Assembly (NCBI GenBank): GCA_965202845.1
Contig: OZ241856.1
Span: 1,488,001 to 1,552,000, forward strand
DNA length: 64,000 nt
Direction of reading: 5' to 3'
Source: CBDATA01 sp965202845
Lineage (GTDB): Bacteria; Acidobacteriota; Vicinamibacteria; Marinacidobacterales; Marinacidobacteraceae
A program made the translations under genes and the position numbers. The notes under the pieces were generated by a model that saw only the letters and a program-made list of their open reading frames with translations, searched no databases and was not told where the DNA came from. This document shows, in pieces, positions 8,993 to 16,998 of the stretch (the first letter of the stretch is position 1; each line of letters begins with the position of its first letter).

Positions 8993-9843
8993 ACGCATCC
9001 GGGACGAAGGAGTCGGCCCTCCGGGAGGCGCTCCGCGGCCTCGGATCGGTCGTGGTGGCGTTGAGCGGCGGGGTGGACAGCGCGACGCTCGCGGTCCTGG
9101 CGCACCGCGTCCTCGGCGCCAGGAGCCTCGCGGTGACCGGGGTCAGCCCCAGCCTCTCGGCGCATCAGCGGGAGCTGGTGCGGCGGACGCTCGAGGTCGA
9201 GCCGATGCCGCATCGGTGGATTCCCACCGCCGAGATGGAGGACGTCCGCTACCGGCGCAACGAGCGGGACCGGTGTTTTTTCTGCAAGAACGAGCTCTAC
9301 GGAACGCTTCGGGCGTTCGCCGACCGGAACGGATTCCGCGCGGTGGCGGACGGAACCAACCGGGACGATGAGGGAGACGAACGGCCGGGCCGGCGGGCGG
9401 CGGCCCGGTTCGGGGTGCGCGCCCCGCTGCTGGAGGCCGGGTTCGGCAAGGCGGACGTCCGGGACCTCGCCCAAAGGCTCGGCATCCCGGTCTGGGAGGA
9501 GCCGGCTTCGGCCTGCCTCGCCTCCCGGATCCCCCACCGGATCCCCATCGACGCCAACCTGCTGGAACAGGTGGAGGCGGGAGAGGCGGCGCTCCGGGAC
9601 ATGGGGTTCGGCGATTCGCGGGTGCGCCACCACGGCGATCTGGCCCGGATCGAGCTGCCGCCGGACGCGATGGAGCGCCTCCTCCAGCCCGAGGTCTCCG
9701 GCCGGATCGCCCGGCGACTCCAGGCGCTCGGATTCCGGAGGGTCGCGGTGGACCGGCGCGGCTACCAGCCCGCCGGAACCCAGGCGCCGTTCCGCCCGGA
9801 GCGCGACCTGATCGAACTCCAGCCCGTCGCCGGAACCCGCTGA
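8989..9843 (+). CDS. larE: ATP-dependent sacrificial sulfur transferase LarE-like protein
   Basis: 284 residues. PP-loop motif SGGVDS at residues 26-31 and the LarE signature PASACLASRIP, whose Cys is residue 176, the same number as the sulfur-donating Cys of the Lactiplantibacillus enzyme. A C96-F-F-C99 pair is also present (RCFFCKNELYG). LarE normally sulfurates the nicotinate-derived precursor of the nickel-pincer cofactor of lactate racemase. Enzymes with three such cysteines are known that use an iron-sulfur cluster to deliver sulfur instead of sacrificing a Cys. No larB, larC or larA is visible; the gene is coupled to moaC by a 4-bp overlap, so another sulfuration target cannot be excluded. 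Confidence 0.85.
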   Translation: MNASGTKESALREALRGLGSVVVALSGGVDSATLAVLAHRVLGARSLAVTGVSPSLSAHQRELVRRTLEVEPMPHRWIPTAEMEDVRYRRNERDRCFFCKNELYGTLRAFADRNGFRAVADGTNRDDEGDERPGRRAAARFGVRAPLLEAGFGKADVRDLAQRLGIPVWEEPASACLASRIPHRIPIDANLLEQVEAGEAALRDMGFGDSRVRHHGDLARIELPPDAMERLLQPEVSGRIARRLQALGFRRVAVDRRGYQPAGTQAPFRPERDLIELQPVAGTR

Positions 9844-10920
9844 TTGTCGCTCGAAGTCAGCATCCTCGCCCATCCGGACTCGGACGACGGCGACGGGCGC
9901 GTCGTCGAGGTCCGCAGCCTGGCGCAGCGGTTCGGGGACGAGGACCCGATCGAGGACTCCCGCCAGTTCGCCGCCGGCGAGCCGGACGCGATCCTCGCCT
10001 TTGTCGCCCAGCTGCTCGAGCGGCGCAAGGACGCGCTTCCCCTCGCCAGCCACCGGGAGTGCCGACGGTGCGGCGCGGCGCGGGACGCCGCCGGGGACGG
10101 ACGCTCGCCCTTCGTCTGCGTCGACTGCCTTTCCGCAGCGGCCCGGTCCGTGCGACCGGCGCCCGAACCCGGAGACGGCGTCGAGGCGCTCTTTCTGGGG
10201 ACCGGCGACGCCTTCGGATCAGGCGGACGCCGCGCCGCCTCCCTCTTCGTGCGGGCGCTGGGGGCGGAGCAGGGCGTCCTGCTGGACGCCGGCCCCGGTT
10301 GCCTCGCCGCGCTGCATGCGGAGGGCCTCGGCGGCGAGGACGTGGGCGCGCTGATCCTGAGCCATTTCCACGGTGACCACTTCGGCGGCGCGACCTTCCT
10401 CGAACTGGATCGGCGCGTGCGGAATCGGAAGGCGGAGCCTCTTCCCGCCTTGACTCCTCCGGGCGGCGCCGACCGCATCCGGGACCTGCGCAAGGCGCTC
10501 TACCCCGATTTCCGTTCGGAGTCCGGCTTCGACGTCCGGGAGCTGCTGCCGGGCGAGACCGCCCCCCTGCCCTCCCGTACCGGCGGCGGCTGGGCGACCG
10601 CGTTCGCCGCCGACCACCAGCCGCGCGCCTGGGCCTTCGGCTGGCGGGTTCGGCTGGGCGGACGCACCCTGGTGTACTCCGGCGACACCGCGTGGAATCC
10701 ACGCATCCTCCGGGAGTCGGACGGGGCGGACCTCCTGATCCACGAATGCACGTCCGGCGCCGCTCCCCTTCCCGGCCACACCAGCCACGTCGATCTCCAG
10801 CGGGCGGCGCCGGACATCACCGCGCGCCGGGCGCTGCTGGTCCACGCGGGACCGGAGACGCTGGCGCTATCCGATCCGGTGTTTCCGCTCGCCCACGACG
10901 GCTTGCGCGTCGTGATCTGA
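9844..10920 (+). CDS. Metallo-beta-lactamase-fold hydrolase with N-terminal zinc-ribbon extension
   Basis: 358 residues with a TTG start directly after the larE stop. The catalytic MBL domain (about residues 113-358) contains H174-F-H176-G-D178-H179 and later YSGDTAW and HECTSG, resembling RNase Z/AtsA-like hydrolases. The first 110 residues are not part of that fold: they hold an acidic segment and a four-cysteine ribbon, C73-x2-C76 and C92-x2-C95 (RECRRCG, VCVDC). Position and lack of spacing suggest co-expression with moeA-moaC-larE. Substrate unknown. The N-terminal part could be a separate ancestral gene fused to the MBL domain, but the frame is continuous. Confidence 0.75.
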   Translation: MSLEVSILAHPDSDDGDGRVVEVRSLAQRFGDEDPIEDSRQFAAGEPDAILAFVAQLLERRKDALPLASHRECRRCGAARDAAGDGRSPFVCVDCLSAAARSVRPAPEPGDGVEALFLGTGDAFGSGGRRAASLFVRALGAEQGVLLDAGPGCLAALHAEGLGGEDVGALILSHFHGDHFGGATFLELDRRVRNRKAEPLPALTPPGGADRIRDLRKALYPDFRSESGFDVRELLPGETAPLPSRTGGGWATAFAADHQPRAWAFGWRVRLGGRTLVYSGDTAWNPRILRESDGADLLIHECTSGAAPLPGHTSHVDLQRAAPDITARRALLVHAGPETLALSDPVFPLAHDGLRVVI

Positions 10921-10928
10921 AGCGAAGC

Positions 10929-11198
10929 TCAGTCGTCCTTCGTCCGGGATCCGGAAGCCTCGCCGCCGTCCGAGCCGCCGGTGAGGCTCCGCATGGACTT
11001 GCGGAAGTTCCGGATGCCCTCCCCGAGTCCGGCGCCGAGCTGGGGCAGCTTGCCGGCGCCGAACACCAGAATCACGATGAACAGGGTGATGAGCAGTTCC
11101 GTGGTTCCCAGCCCGCCAATCAACAGGAGGGGAACCGCCGGGGGGATCGCCAGAGGAATCACTTGCGGCGCGAGGAGTGCGGAGATCATGCCCCCCAT
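10929..11198 (-). CDS. tatA: Sec-independent translocase subunit TatA/TatE
   Basis: Short protein (89 residues from 11198, 86 from an ATG at 11189) with one hydrophobic helix, the TatA hinge FGAGKLPQLG followed by an amphipathic helix (GLGEGIRNFRKSMRSL) and an acidic Gly/Ser tail. TatA oligomers form the pore for folded twin-arginine substrates. The N-terminal segment before the helix is longer and more hydrophobic than usual. A purine-rich AAGGGGG stretch lies 4-5 bases before the 11198 ATG, which favours that start. It is convergent with the MBL gene and lies 4 kb from a Tat-signal molybdoenzyme. Confidence 0.9.
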   Translation of the reverse strand: MGGMISALLAPQVIPLAIPPAVPLLLIGGLGTTELLITLFIVILVFGAGKLPQLGAGLGEGIRNFRKSMRSLTGGSDGGEASGSRTKDD

Positions 11199-11301
11199 TC
11201 TACCCCCTTCCCCGAAAATCCGGATGGCGCGGCTTCCCCTGCGCTTTCGGGAAACCGGCGCCGGCAAACCCCGCCGGAAACGAGTGGTACCCTGATTCGC
11301 G

Positions 11302-12111
11302 GTGCTTTTCTCCTCCCGCCCGGTCCGTCTCGGCGTCTTCGGGCTGCTCCTGGCCGGCTTGGTCGCTCTGGTCGCGGCGGCGCTCGGCGCCTGGCGAACC
11401 GACGAAATCAGCAATGGGGCCGCCGCGAGAGTGCCGACGATTTCCGTCAACGTGCGGAGCGAACCGCGGCAGCGGGAAGAGGACGCCACCCCGGTTGGCC
11501 GACTGGTCTCCGCTTCGTCGCATGCCGACGCCGAAACTGTCCGCGCGCTTCTCGCGCAAGGCGCGAGTCCGAACACCCAGGACATCAATGGCGAGCTGCC
11601 GCTCCATCGCGCCGCGGGCGCCGGAAGCCTCGAGGTCGTGGAGTTGCTGCTGGACGCTGGCGCGGACGTGGACACGGCCTGTGGACTCGGCTGGTTCCCG
11701 CTTGCCCATGCGGCCGATTCGGGTTCTCCCGAGGTAACTGCACGACTGCTGGAGGCCGGCGCTTCCCCCCGGGACTCCACATCGGGAGAATCGCCGATTT
11801 TCCAAGTGGTATACGGCGCGATGTCCTCCAGGCACGGACTATCGGACGCCACCAGCGCGACCGAAGAACAACGAGTGGAGGTCCTGCAAACGCTCCTTGA
11901 AGCCGGAGCGAGCACATCCGGGATGGACGTTCTGCTGTTCCATGCGATTTTCATGACCCAAAGCGCGGACATCCTGTCGGTCCTGCTGGGGCACGGCGCT
12001 CGGCTTGACCTTGCATCGAGAGAGGGGCGCGCGCTCCTGAACCTTCCTGGCGCCCTCGGGGAACGCCTCCGGGAAGCGCATGAGAATTCCGAAGCGGCAT
12101 CCACGCCGTGA
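11302..12111 (+). CDS. Membrane-anchored ankyrin-repeat protein
   Basis: 269 residues, GTG start. One N-terminal membrane segment (about residues 10-28, LGVFGLLLAGLVALVAAAL) is followed by at least four ankyrin repeats. Two match consensus well: GELPLHRAAGAGSLEVVELLLDAGADVD in several short pieces and the preceding SHADAETVRALLAQGASPNTQ. The repeats probably face the periplasm and bind a protein partner. It precedes a small secreted peptide gene and an orphan permease on the same strand; whether they form one operon is uncertain. No catalytic domain is seen. Confidence 0.75.
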   Translation: MLFSSRPVRLGVFGLLLAGLVALVAAALGAWRTDEISNGAAARVPTISVNVRSEPRQREEDATPVGRLVSASSHADAETVRALLAQGASPNTQDINGELPLHRAAGAGSLEVVELLLDAGADVDTACGLGWFPLAHAADSGSPEVTARLLEAGASPRDSTSGESPIFQVVYGAMSSRHGLSDATSATEEQRVEVLQTLLEAGASTSGMDVLLFHAIFMTQSADILSVLLGHGARLDLASREGRALLNLPGALGERLREAHENSEAASTP

Positions 12112-12191
12112 ATACCCTGTTTTTGTTCCGTCCCATCCCATCCATAGCCCCCTTGAAGGGAGGGCCAACAGACCCAAAGGAGATTTGTGAC

Positions 12192-12350
12192 ATGACGAGG
12201 AAGTTCGGAAAGCTCTCCATCGCCGTCGCTGTTGTCGGCGCGATTCTCATTCCCAGCGCGTTCGCTCTGGCGCAGGATTGCCACTACCATGTGGTCTGCG
12301 TGGTCAAACCGCATGGTTCGATTTGCGTTGACCTCTGGCTTTGCTTCTGA
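12192..12350 (+). CDS. Small secreted four-cysteine peptide
   Basis: 52 residues starting MTRKFGKLSIAVAVVG. A strong ribosome-binding site (AAAGGAG) lies 9 bases before the ATG. A longer in-frame start at 12108 exists but lacks such a site. Residues 1-27 form a textbook signal peptide ending ALA; the mature part would be about 25 residues from Q28. It contains four cysteines with mirror-symmetric spacing, C30-x5-C36-x8-C45-x5-C51, suiting two disulfides. It lies 24 bp before an orphan ADOP-type permease. No family is recognised; a secreted signal or toxin-like peptide, or a crosslinked RiPP, are possibilities rather than conclusions. Too short for many gene callers. Confidence 0.6.
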   Translation: MTRKFGKLSIAVAVVGAILIPSAFALAQDCHYHVVCVVKPHGSICVDLWLCF

Positions 12351-12374
12351 TTCTTTGACCGCTGACTGAGCGGC

Positions 12375-14759
12375 ATGGACGGGATCGTCCAGAGGATCCG
12401 TAGCCGCATTCCGTTTCCCGTTCGGCTCGCGTGGAAATCGCTCGCCGGGCGGCCGGGGAACACTCTCGCGGTATTGCTGGCGCTGTCGTGCGCCCTGGGC
12501 GCCCACGGCGCGGTGGCCGCCCTGTGGTCCACCGTGATGCGCCCGGACTTGCCCTGGTCGGAGCCGGAGCGTCTGATCCGCCTGGAGGCGGTCGGCGCGG
12601 CTCCCCTGCGTCCGGGAAGCGAGCACCTCTTCGGCGCCGAAGTCGAAGCGCTCCAGGAGGAAGCGGAGTCCTTCGAGTGGGTGGGGCACTATGTGCGGGC
12701 GGACATGCCCATGGGCGAACGCGGCGAGCGCCTGATCCGAACCGCCGTCGTGGATCCCGGCCTCCTGAAGACGCTTGGCGTCCCGCCCGCCTTCGGAAGA
12801 CTGTTCCGGGACGACGACCACACGCCGAGCGGAACTGGGGCGTCTTTCGACCTGTTCCGCCCCGATTACGGGGAACCAGCCGCGATCCTCGCGCACCGGC
12901 TCGCGTCGCGCCTGGCGCCGGACCCCGAGGCGATGCAGGACGCGGACATCGTCCTCAACGGGACCCGGTTCCGCGTCGTCGGGATCATGCCCGATTCGTT
13001 CTTCTTCCCCGACCGGGAGACCGAAGCCTGGCTCCCGAAGGCCGACCGGCCGCTCCCGCCGCCCACCCGCTCCCGCAGCAACGCTCCCACCTTCGGACGC
13101 CTGCGGATCGGAGTTTCCCCGGCGGCAGCCGGGGAGGAAGCCACCGGCATCGTCCGCCGCATGCATCTGCGCTCGGAGGATCAGCGGGTGCAGGCGACCC
13201 CCATCCGGGAAATCGGGATCCGCCCGATTCGAACGACCGCCGTCGCGCTGCGCCTGGGCGCGTGGCTGCTGGTGTTCGCCGCCGCCGGGAGCGTGGTGGG
13301 GCTGGGCCTCTCGCGCCGCGCCGCCGAAGCGCGAAACGCCGCAGTACGCCGATGGGTGGGCGCCACGCCGGCAGACGAAGCCCGGATCGCCCTCGTCCGT
13401 TGGGGGCTGCTCGCGGCGGGCGCCGGAGGAGGCGCATGGATCGTCGGTTCGCTGGCGACGCCTTTCCTGCGTCCGGTCGTCGGCTTGCACGGTCCGGAGT
13501 TGGCGCTCGCCTGGCCCGAAACCGGGGAGGTAGCGCTCGGAACCCTGCTCGCCGCCGGGATCGCCGAGTTCCTGGGCGCCCTGCGTGGACCGGGGCGCTC
13601 CGGGCGGCAGACGGGGACGCTGGCGTTTCTCGGCGGAGGCGTCGCGGTAGCCACCGTCACCCTGATCATCACCGTCGCCCTGGGGGGCGCGGCGTGGCGA
13701 CTTCTCGAAGGAAGCGGAAGCTACCCCGGGAGACGCCTCGCGCAACTGACGGTCCGCTTCGACGGCGCCGCCCTTGCCGTACCGGAGCAGACCCGCCTGC
13801 TGGACCGGCTCGTCCGGCGCATCGAGTCGCTCCCCGAAGTCGAAGCGGCCGGGTGGGCCGACGAGATGCCGGACGCGATGGGCGGCCGGAGCATCAGCTA
13901 CGACCCCCGCGCCGAAAAGTCCGCTTCGCAGATCCGGTCCCGCTCCATCGGACCGGGCTTTCTGAACGTCCTCGGCATTCCGGTGGTGGCCGGACGCGGC
14001 ACCCTTCCCACCGACGATCCGCCCGCCGAACCGGTCGTCCTGGTGGATCGGACGCTCGCCGCCGACCTGGAGATCGGCGATCTGGCGCGGCTGGGGTCGA
14101 TTTCCCCCCAAGTGGTGGGCGTGGTTCCCGACATCGGCGCGTTTCCCTCCACCCGCCCGGTTCCCACCGTGTACCAGCCCTTCGCGACGGCGAGCGCCGC
14201 CTTTGCATTCCTTCCGCGCACCCGGGCGGTGGTCGCCGTCCGGTTCCGGGACCGGGTGGACGCGGCCGCCCTCAGCCAGCTTGCGGCGCTGCCGGCCGAA
14301 ACCGACCCGCTGCTGAGCGCGCTCCGAGTGGAATCGGTGCTGGAGCGACGACGGCGTTCGCTGGGCGCGCCCCTGCTCGGCGCGATGGTCATCGGGGTGT
14401 TCGCCGCCTGCGGGATTCTCCTCGCCCTCGCCGGAGCGATCGGTCAGGTGGCCGACCTCGCCCGGCGATCGGTTCGCCCGGTGGCCATCCGCCAGGCGCT
14501 CGGCGCGCCTCCCGACCTCGTGGTGTGGGAACTGACCCGCCGGGCGCTGTTCGCGACGGTCCTCGGCGTGCTGACCGGCGGGTTCGGCGGCTGGATCGTG
14601 ACGCGGTGGATCGCGGAGCGGGTCGTCTGGGCGCCGGAGGCCGGGCCGGCAGCCTACTTCGGCCCGATGGCGCTGCTGACGCTGCTCGTCGGCGTCGCCA
14701 GCCTGGTCGCCGGGTATCGCGCCTCCCGCGCCGAACCCTGGCCGCGGCTTACGGTCTGA
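12375..14759 (+). CDS. MacB/ADOP-type orphan ABC permease (FtsX-like)
   Basis: 794 residues. An N-terminal membrane segment (about 27-50) leads into a MacB periplasmic core region (around DPGLLKTLGVPPAFGRLF and FRVVGIMPDSFFFP), then a first FtsX-like set of helices (about 290-390), a second periplasmic core (GPGFLNVLGIPVVAGR, VVGVVPDIGAFPS) and a final FtsX-like set with RQALGAPPDLVVWE. This duplicated architecture without an adjacent ATPase is that of the ADOP permeases abundant in Acidobacteriota. Family members are presumed to move or sense peptides or lipids in the envelope; the substrate here is unknown. It follows the four-cysteine peptide gene, which is a candidate partner. The last 11 bp overlap the convergent cytochrome gene. 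Confidence 0.8.
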   Translation: MDGIVQRIRSRIPFPVRLAWKSLAGRPGNTLAVLLALSCALGAHGAVAALWSTVMRPDLPWSEPERLIRLEAVGAAPLRPGSEHLFGAEVEALQEEAESFEWVGHYVRADMPMGERGERLIRTAVVDPGLLKTLGVPPAFGRLFRDDDHTPSGTGASFDLFRPDYGEPAAILAHRLASRLAPDPEAMQDADIVLNGTRFRVVGIMPDSFFFPDRETEAWLPKADRPLPPPTRSRSNAPTFGRLRIGVSPAAAGEEATGIVRRMHLRSEDQRVQATPIREIGIRPIRTTAVALRLGAWLLVFAAAGSVVGLGLSRRAAEARNAAVRRWVGATPADEARIALVRWGLLAAGAGGGAWIVGSLATPFLRPVVGLHGPELALAWPETGEVALGTLLAAGIAEFLGALRGPGRSGRQTGTLAFLGGGVAVATVTLIITVALGGAAWRLLEGSGSYPGRRLAQLTVRFDGAALAVPEQTRLLDRLVRRIESLPEVEAAGWADEMPDAMGGRSISYDPRAEKSASQIRSRSIGPGFLNVLGIPVVAGRGTLPTDDPPAEPVVLVDRTLAADLEIGDLARLGSISPQVVGVVPDIGAFPSTRPVPTVYQPFATASAAFAFLPRTRAVVAVRFRDRVDAAALSQLAALPAETDPLLSALRVESVLERRRRSLGAPLLGAMVIGVFAACGILLALAGAIGQVADLARRSVRPVAIRQALGAPPDLVVWELTRRALFATVLGVLTGGFGGWIVTRWIAERVVWAPEAGPAAYFGPMALLTLLVGVASLVAGYRASRAEPWPRLTV

Positions 14760-15120
14760 CCGCGCTCCGGGTCCGGGTCCAATCGAGCGGATTCGGCCGG
14801 TACCGCGGCTCGGCCCACGGCGTCTCCGGGCCCCCCTCCCCTTCGCCTTCGCTCTCCGGCCCCTGCGTCGCCTCCAGGTAGTCCAGCACCTTCTCCCGAC
14901 TCTCGTCGTCCAGCGGCTCCATCCCCATCCCCACCATGACGTCGAGCATCTCGTCCCAGGTCTCCCGGTCGAACTCCGCCGACGTGATGTAGCTGTCCTC
15001 GTGGCAGGCCAGGCACTGCTCCCGGACCAGCTCCACGTGCGGGCCGTCCTTCAGGTTGTCGGTCTGCCCAAGCGCCGGGGCGGCGAAGGCCAGCAGCAGC
15101 GCTGCGCGCAAAACTCTCAT
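14749..15120 (-). CDS. Periplasmic c-type cytochrome, SorB-like
   Basis: 123 residues with a signal peptide (MRVLRAALLLAFAAPALG) and one haem-binding motif C36-L-A-C39-H40; later Met residues (MVGMGMEPL) could provide the distal ligand. It starts 2 bp after the stop of a sulfite-oxidase-like gene, the order found for sulfite dehydrogenases in which the molybdenum subunit hands electrons to a small cytochrome c. The C-terminal 35 residues are Glu/Pro-rich and probably disordered. The role as electron acceptor is inferred from pairing. Confidence 0.8.
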   Translation of the reverse strand: MRVLRAALLLAFAAPALGQTDNLKDGPHVELVREQCLACHEDSYITSAEFDRETWDEMLDVMVGMGMEPLDDESREKVLDYLEATQGPESEGEGEGGPETPWAEPRYRPNPLDWTRTRSAVRP

Positions 15121-15122
15121 GT

Positions 15123-16355
15123 TCAGATCACCGTGACCGCGATGCGGTGCATCGCGTTGTTGAGATACCCCCGGGGGTTCCAGCCCGGAGTCACCATCGG
15201 TTGCATGCGACCGGAATCATCGGTCGCCCGCGCCCACACTTCGTAGTGGCCGGGAATGTCGAAAACGAGACGCCCCTCCCAACGCTGCCAGGCGAACCGG
15301 TTCTCCGGCGCCTCGAGTCGGCAGTCGACCCAGGTCGCGCCGAAGTCGGCGCTCAGATGCATCGCCGCCACCCGCCCGGCGCCCGACCAGGCATGCCCGC
15401 GCAGCGCGAGCGACCCCACCACCGAGCGCCGCACGCCCGACGCCGGTGCGGTGATGATCGACTTCACCGGCATCGTCTCGATGATCCGCATGTCTGCTTC
15501 CGGAACTTCGGTTCCGGGCGCCACCGGCTCGCGCGGCATCCGGTAGGAATGACCGGTCATCTTCGGGCCGTCGTGCACCCGGTCCCGGATCCAAAGACGC
15601 CGCAGCCACTTGCCGCTGGCGGACGCCGGATAGCCGGGCGCGACCAGCCGCAGCGGAAATCCGTGGATCGGCGGCAGCGGCTCGCCATTCATTTCGAACG
15701 CCAGGATCGTGTCCGGATCGAGCGCCTTCGAGACCGGAATCCCCCGGGAGATCGGAACGGCGTCCGCATCGCCGCCGCCCAGCGGCGGGTCCTCCCCGTA
15801 CCAGGCCACGTACACCGCGCTCGAACGCAAGCCGGCGGACTCGAGGACATCGCGCAGCCGCACCCCGGCGTACCTGGCGCAGCCCACCGCTCCCAGCCAC
15901 CAGGGGTTGCCCGCCGCCGCCGGACGAAACGCCGCCCGGCCGTTGCCGGCGCACTCCAGCACCAGCGACAGCGAGACGGTCTCGAACGCGGTCGCCAGAT
16001 CATCGAACGACAGTTCCAGTTCGGCCTCGACTTCGCCGTCCACCTTCAGGGTCCAGCCATCCAGGTCCCCGGCGAGCGCCCGCTCCGGGATGCCCCCGTT
16101 GTTCCGCACGAAGTGCCGGTCGTTGGGGGTGTAGCGCGGGTCGAGGTCGGTGACCCAGGTTTCGGCGTTCACCGGGCGGTCGCTCAGCACCCGGAGATCG
16201 GTCTTCCCGGCGATCGCCGCCGACGGGGGGCGCTGCCGCCCCTCTCCGGCTGCGGAGGCGGCGATCCCGGGCAGGAGCGCGCTGGCGCCGAGGAACCGGC
16301 GACGGGAGAGCGGAGAGGCGGGCACTGCGCGGATCGTACCGGATTGGGAGGTCAT
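15123..16355 (-). CDS. Sulfite oxidase-like molybdoenzyme, Tat-exported (SorA-like)
   Basis: 410 residues. A twin-arginine signal (SRRRFLGAS at residues 17-25) is followed by the oxidoreductase molybdopterin-binding domain with the Mo-ligating Cys135 in VLECAGNGR, GIPVSKALD and HGFPLRLVAPGY, then a Mo-co dimerisation domain with GHAWSGAG and TPGWNPRGYLNNAMHR. It likely oxidises sulfite (or a related substrate) in the periplasm and passes electrons to the adjacent cytochrome. The ATG at 16355 coincides with a 26-bp repeat: the repeat's reading frame ends in a TGA overlapping this ATG, which suggests the gene was once coupled to the lipoprotein gene now at 18278. Confidence 0.88.
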   Translation of the reverse strand: MTSQSGTIRAVPASPLSRRRFLGASALLPGIAASAAGEGRQRPPSAAIAGKTDLRVLSDRPVNAETWVTDLDPRYTPNDRHFVRNNGGIPERALAGDLDGWTLKVDGEVEAELELSFDDLATAFETVSLSLVLECAGNGRAAFRPAAAGNPWWLGAVGCARYAGVRLRDVLESAGLRSSAVYVAWYGEDPPLGGGDADAVPISRGIPVSKALDPDTILAFEMNGEPLPPIHGFPLRLVAPGYPASASGKWLRRLWIRDRVHDGPKMTGHSYRMPREPVAPGTEVPEADMRIIETMPVKSIITAPASGVRRSVVGSLALRGHAWSGAGRVAAMHLSADFGATWVDCRLEAPENRFAWQRWEGRLVFDIPGHYEVWARATDDSGRMQPMVTPGWNPRGYLNNAMHRIAVTVI

Positions 16356-16379
16356 TCCGTCTCGTTCAGGAAGTCGCCG
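16354..16379. repeat. 26-bp direct repeat, copy 1 (sorA side of RloAB cassette)
   Basis: Exact 26-bp match to 18289-18314 in the same orientation. Read on the minus strand in the lipoprotein frame it encodes GDFLNETE followed at once by TGA, which overlaps the ATG of the molybdoenzyme gene (ATGA, 16352-16355). It also supplies the stop codon of rloB in another frame. Confidence 0.9.
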
Positions 16380-16998
16380 GGCGGCGCGCGGAAGCCACGA
16401 TCCATTCCGTGAGCAAATGCACGGTCGTGGACGGGTTCCCGCCCGGGCGTCCCGCCTCCTCCCTGCGTCGCGCCGCCCGGGAAGCCCTTCGGACGGCCGC
16501 GGGATAGCGGCGCGCGATGGCTTCCCGATCCTCGAAACGCTTGTTGCTCCTGACGCCGTATGGAAAGTGCAACGTTTCCAGCATGCGCTGGCATTCCCGA
16601 CTCCCGAGGGGCGCGTTCTGTTCCCGGTAGTGGAGAATCCCCCAGAGTTCGAAACACGGATTCGAAATGGCCGTGCGGATACCCTTGCGGCGCGCCAGAT
16701 CCCTCGCCTCGTCGAATCTCGAATGGCTATCCCGGTCAAACAGCGCCCAGAAGGAATCCCCGGCGGCGAGCCGATCCCGCTTCGATTTCTCCGATTCCTC
16801 GATCGCCCGTTCCACCACGGCTCGGGGATCGCCTCCAACCGGAATCGGAACCACTCTCGCTGCGGATCGATCTCCATGGATGTCGCTGAATACCTTGAGA
16901 TACCCCGGTTCGGTCACCACCCCTTCGGTAGCGACCACGATGCGCGAGGCCGGCTGGCGGATGGCCGGGCGTCGCGCGATGCGCCTGACTCGACTCAT
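16366..16998 (-). CDS. rloB: RloB-family Toprim-like protein (abortive-infection type)
   Basis: 210 residues with three recognisable RloB patches: VVATEGVVTEPGYLK near residue 21, WALFDRDSHSRFDEA in the middle and ISNPCFELWGILHY later, together the acidic residues of a Toprim-like active site. RloB acts with the ATPase RloA; RloA/RloB-type pairs belong to the AbiL group of phage-defence systems. It overlaps rloA by 4 bp. Its last codons and stop lie inside the 26-bp repeat. The pair sits between two host genes that appear once to have been coupled. Defence activity is inferred from family. Confidence 0.82.
   Translation of the reverse strand: MSRVRRIARRPAIRQPASRIVVATEGVVTEPGYLKVFSDIHGDRSAARVVPIPVGGDPRAVVERAIEESEKSKRDRLAAGDSFWALFDRDSHSRFDEARDLARRKGIRTAISNPCFELWGILHYREQNAPLGSRECQRMLETLHFPYGVRSNKRFEDREAIARRYPAAVRRASRAARRREEAGRPGGNPSTTVHLLTEWIVASARRPATS

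Noticed and set aside
12108..12191. Longer start for the four-cysteine peptide
   Set aside because: The 28 extra residues overlap the ankyrin gene end, have no ribosome-binding site, and would bury the signal peptide inside the protein.
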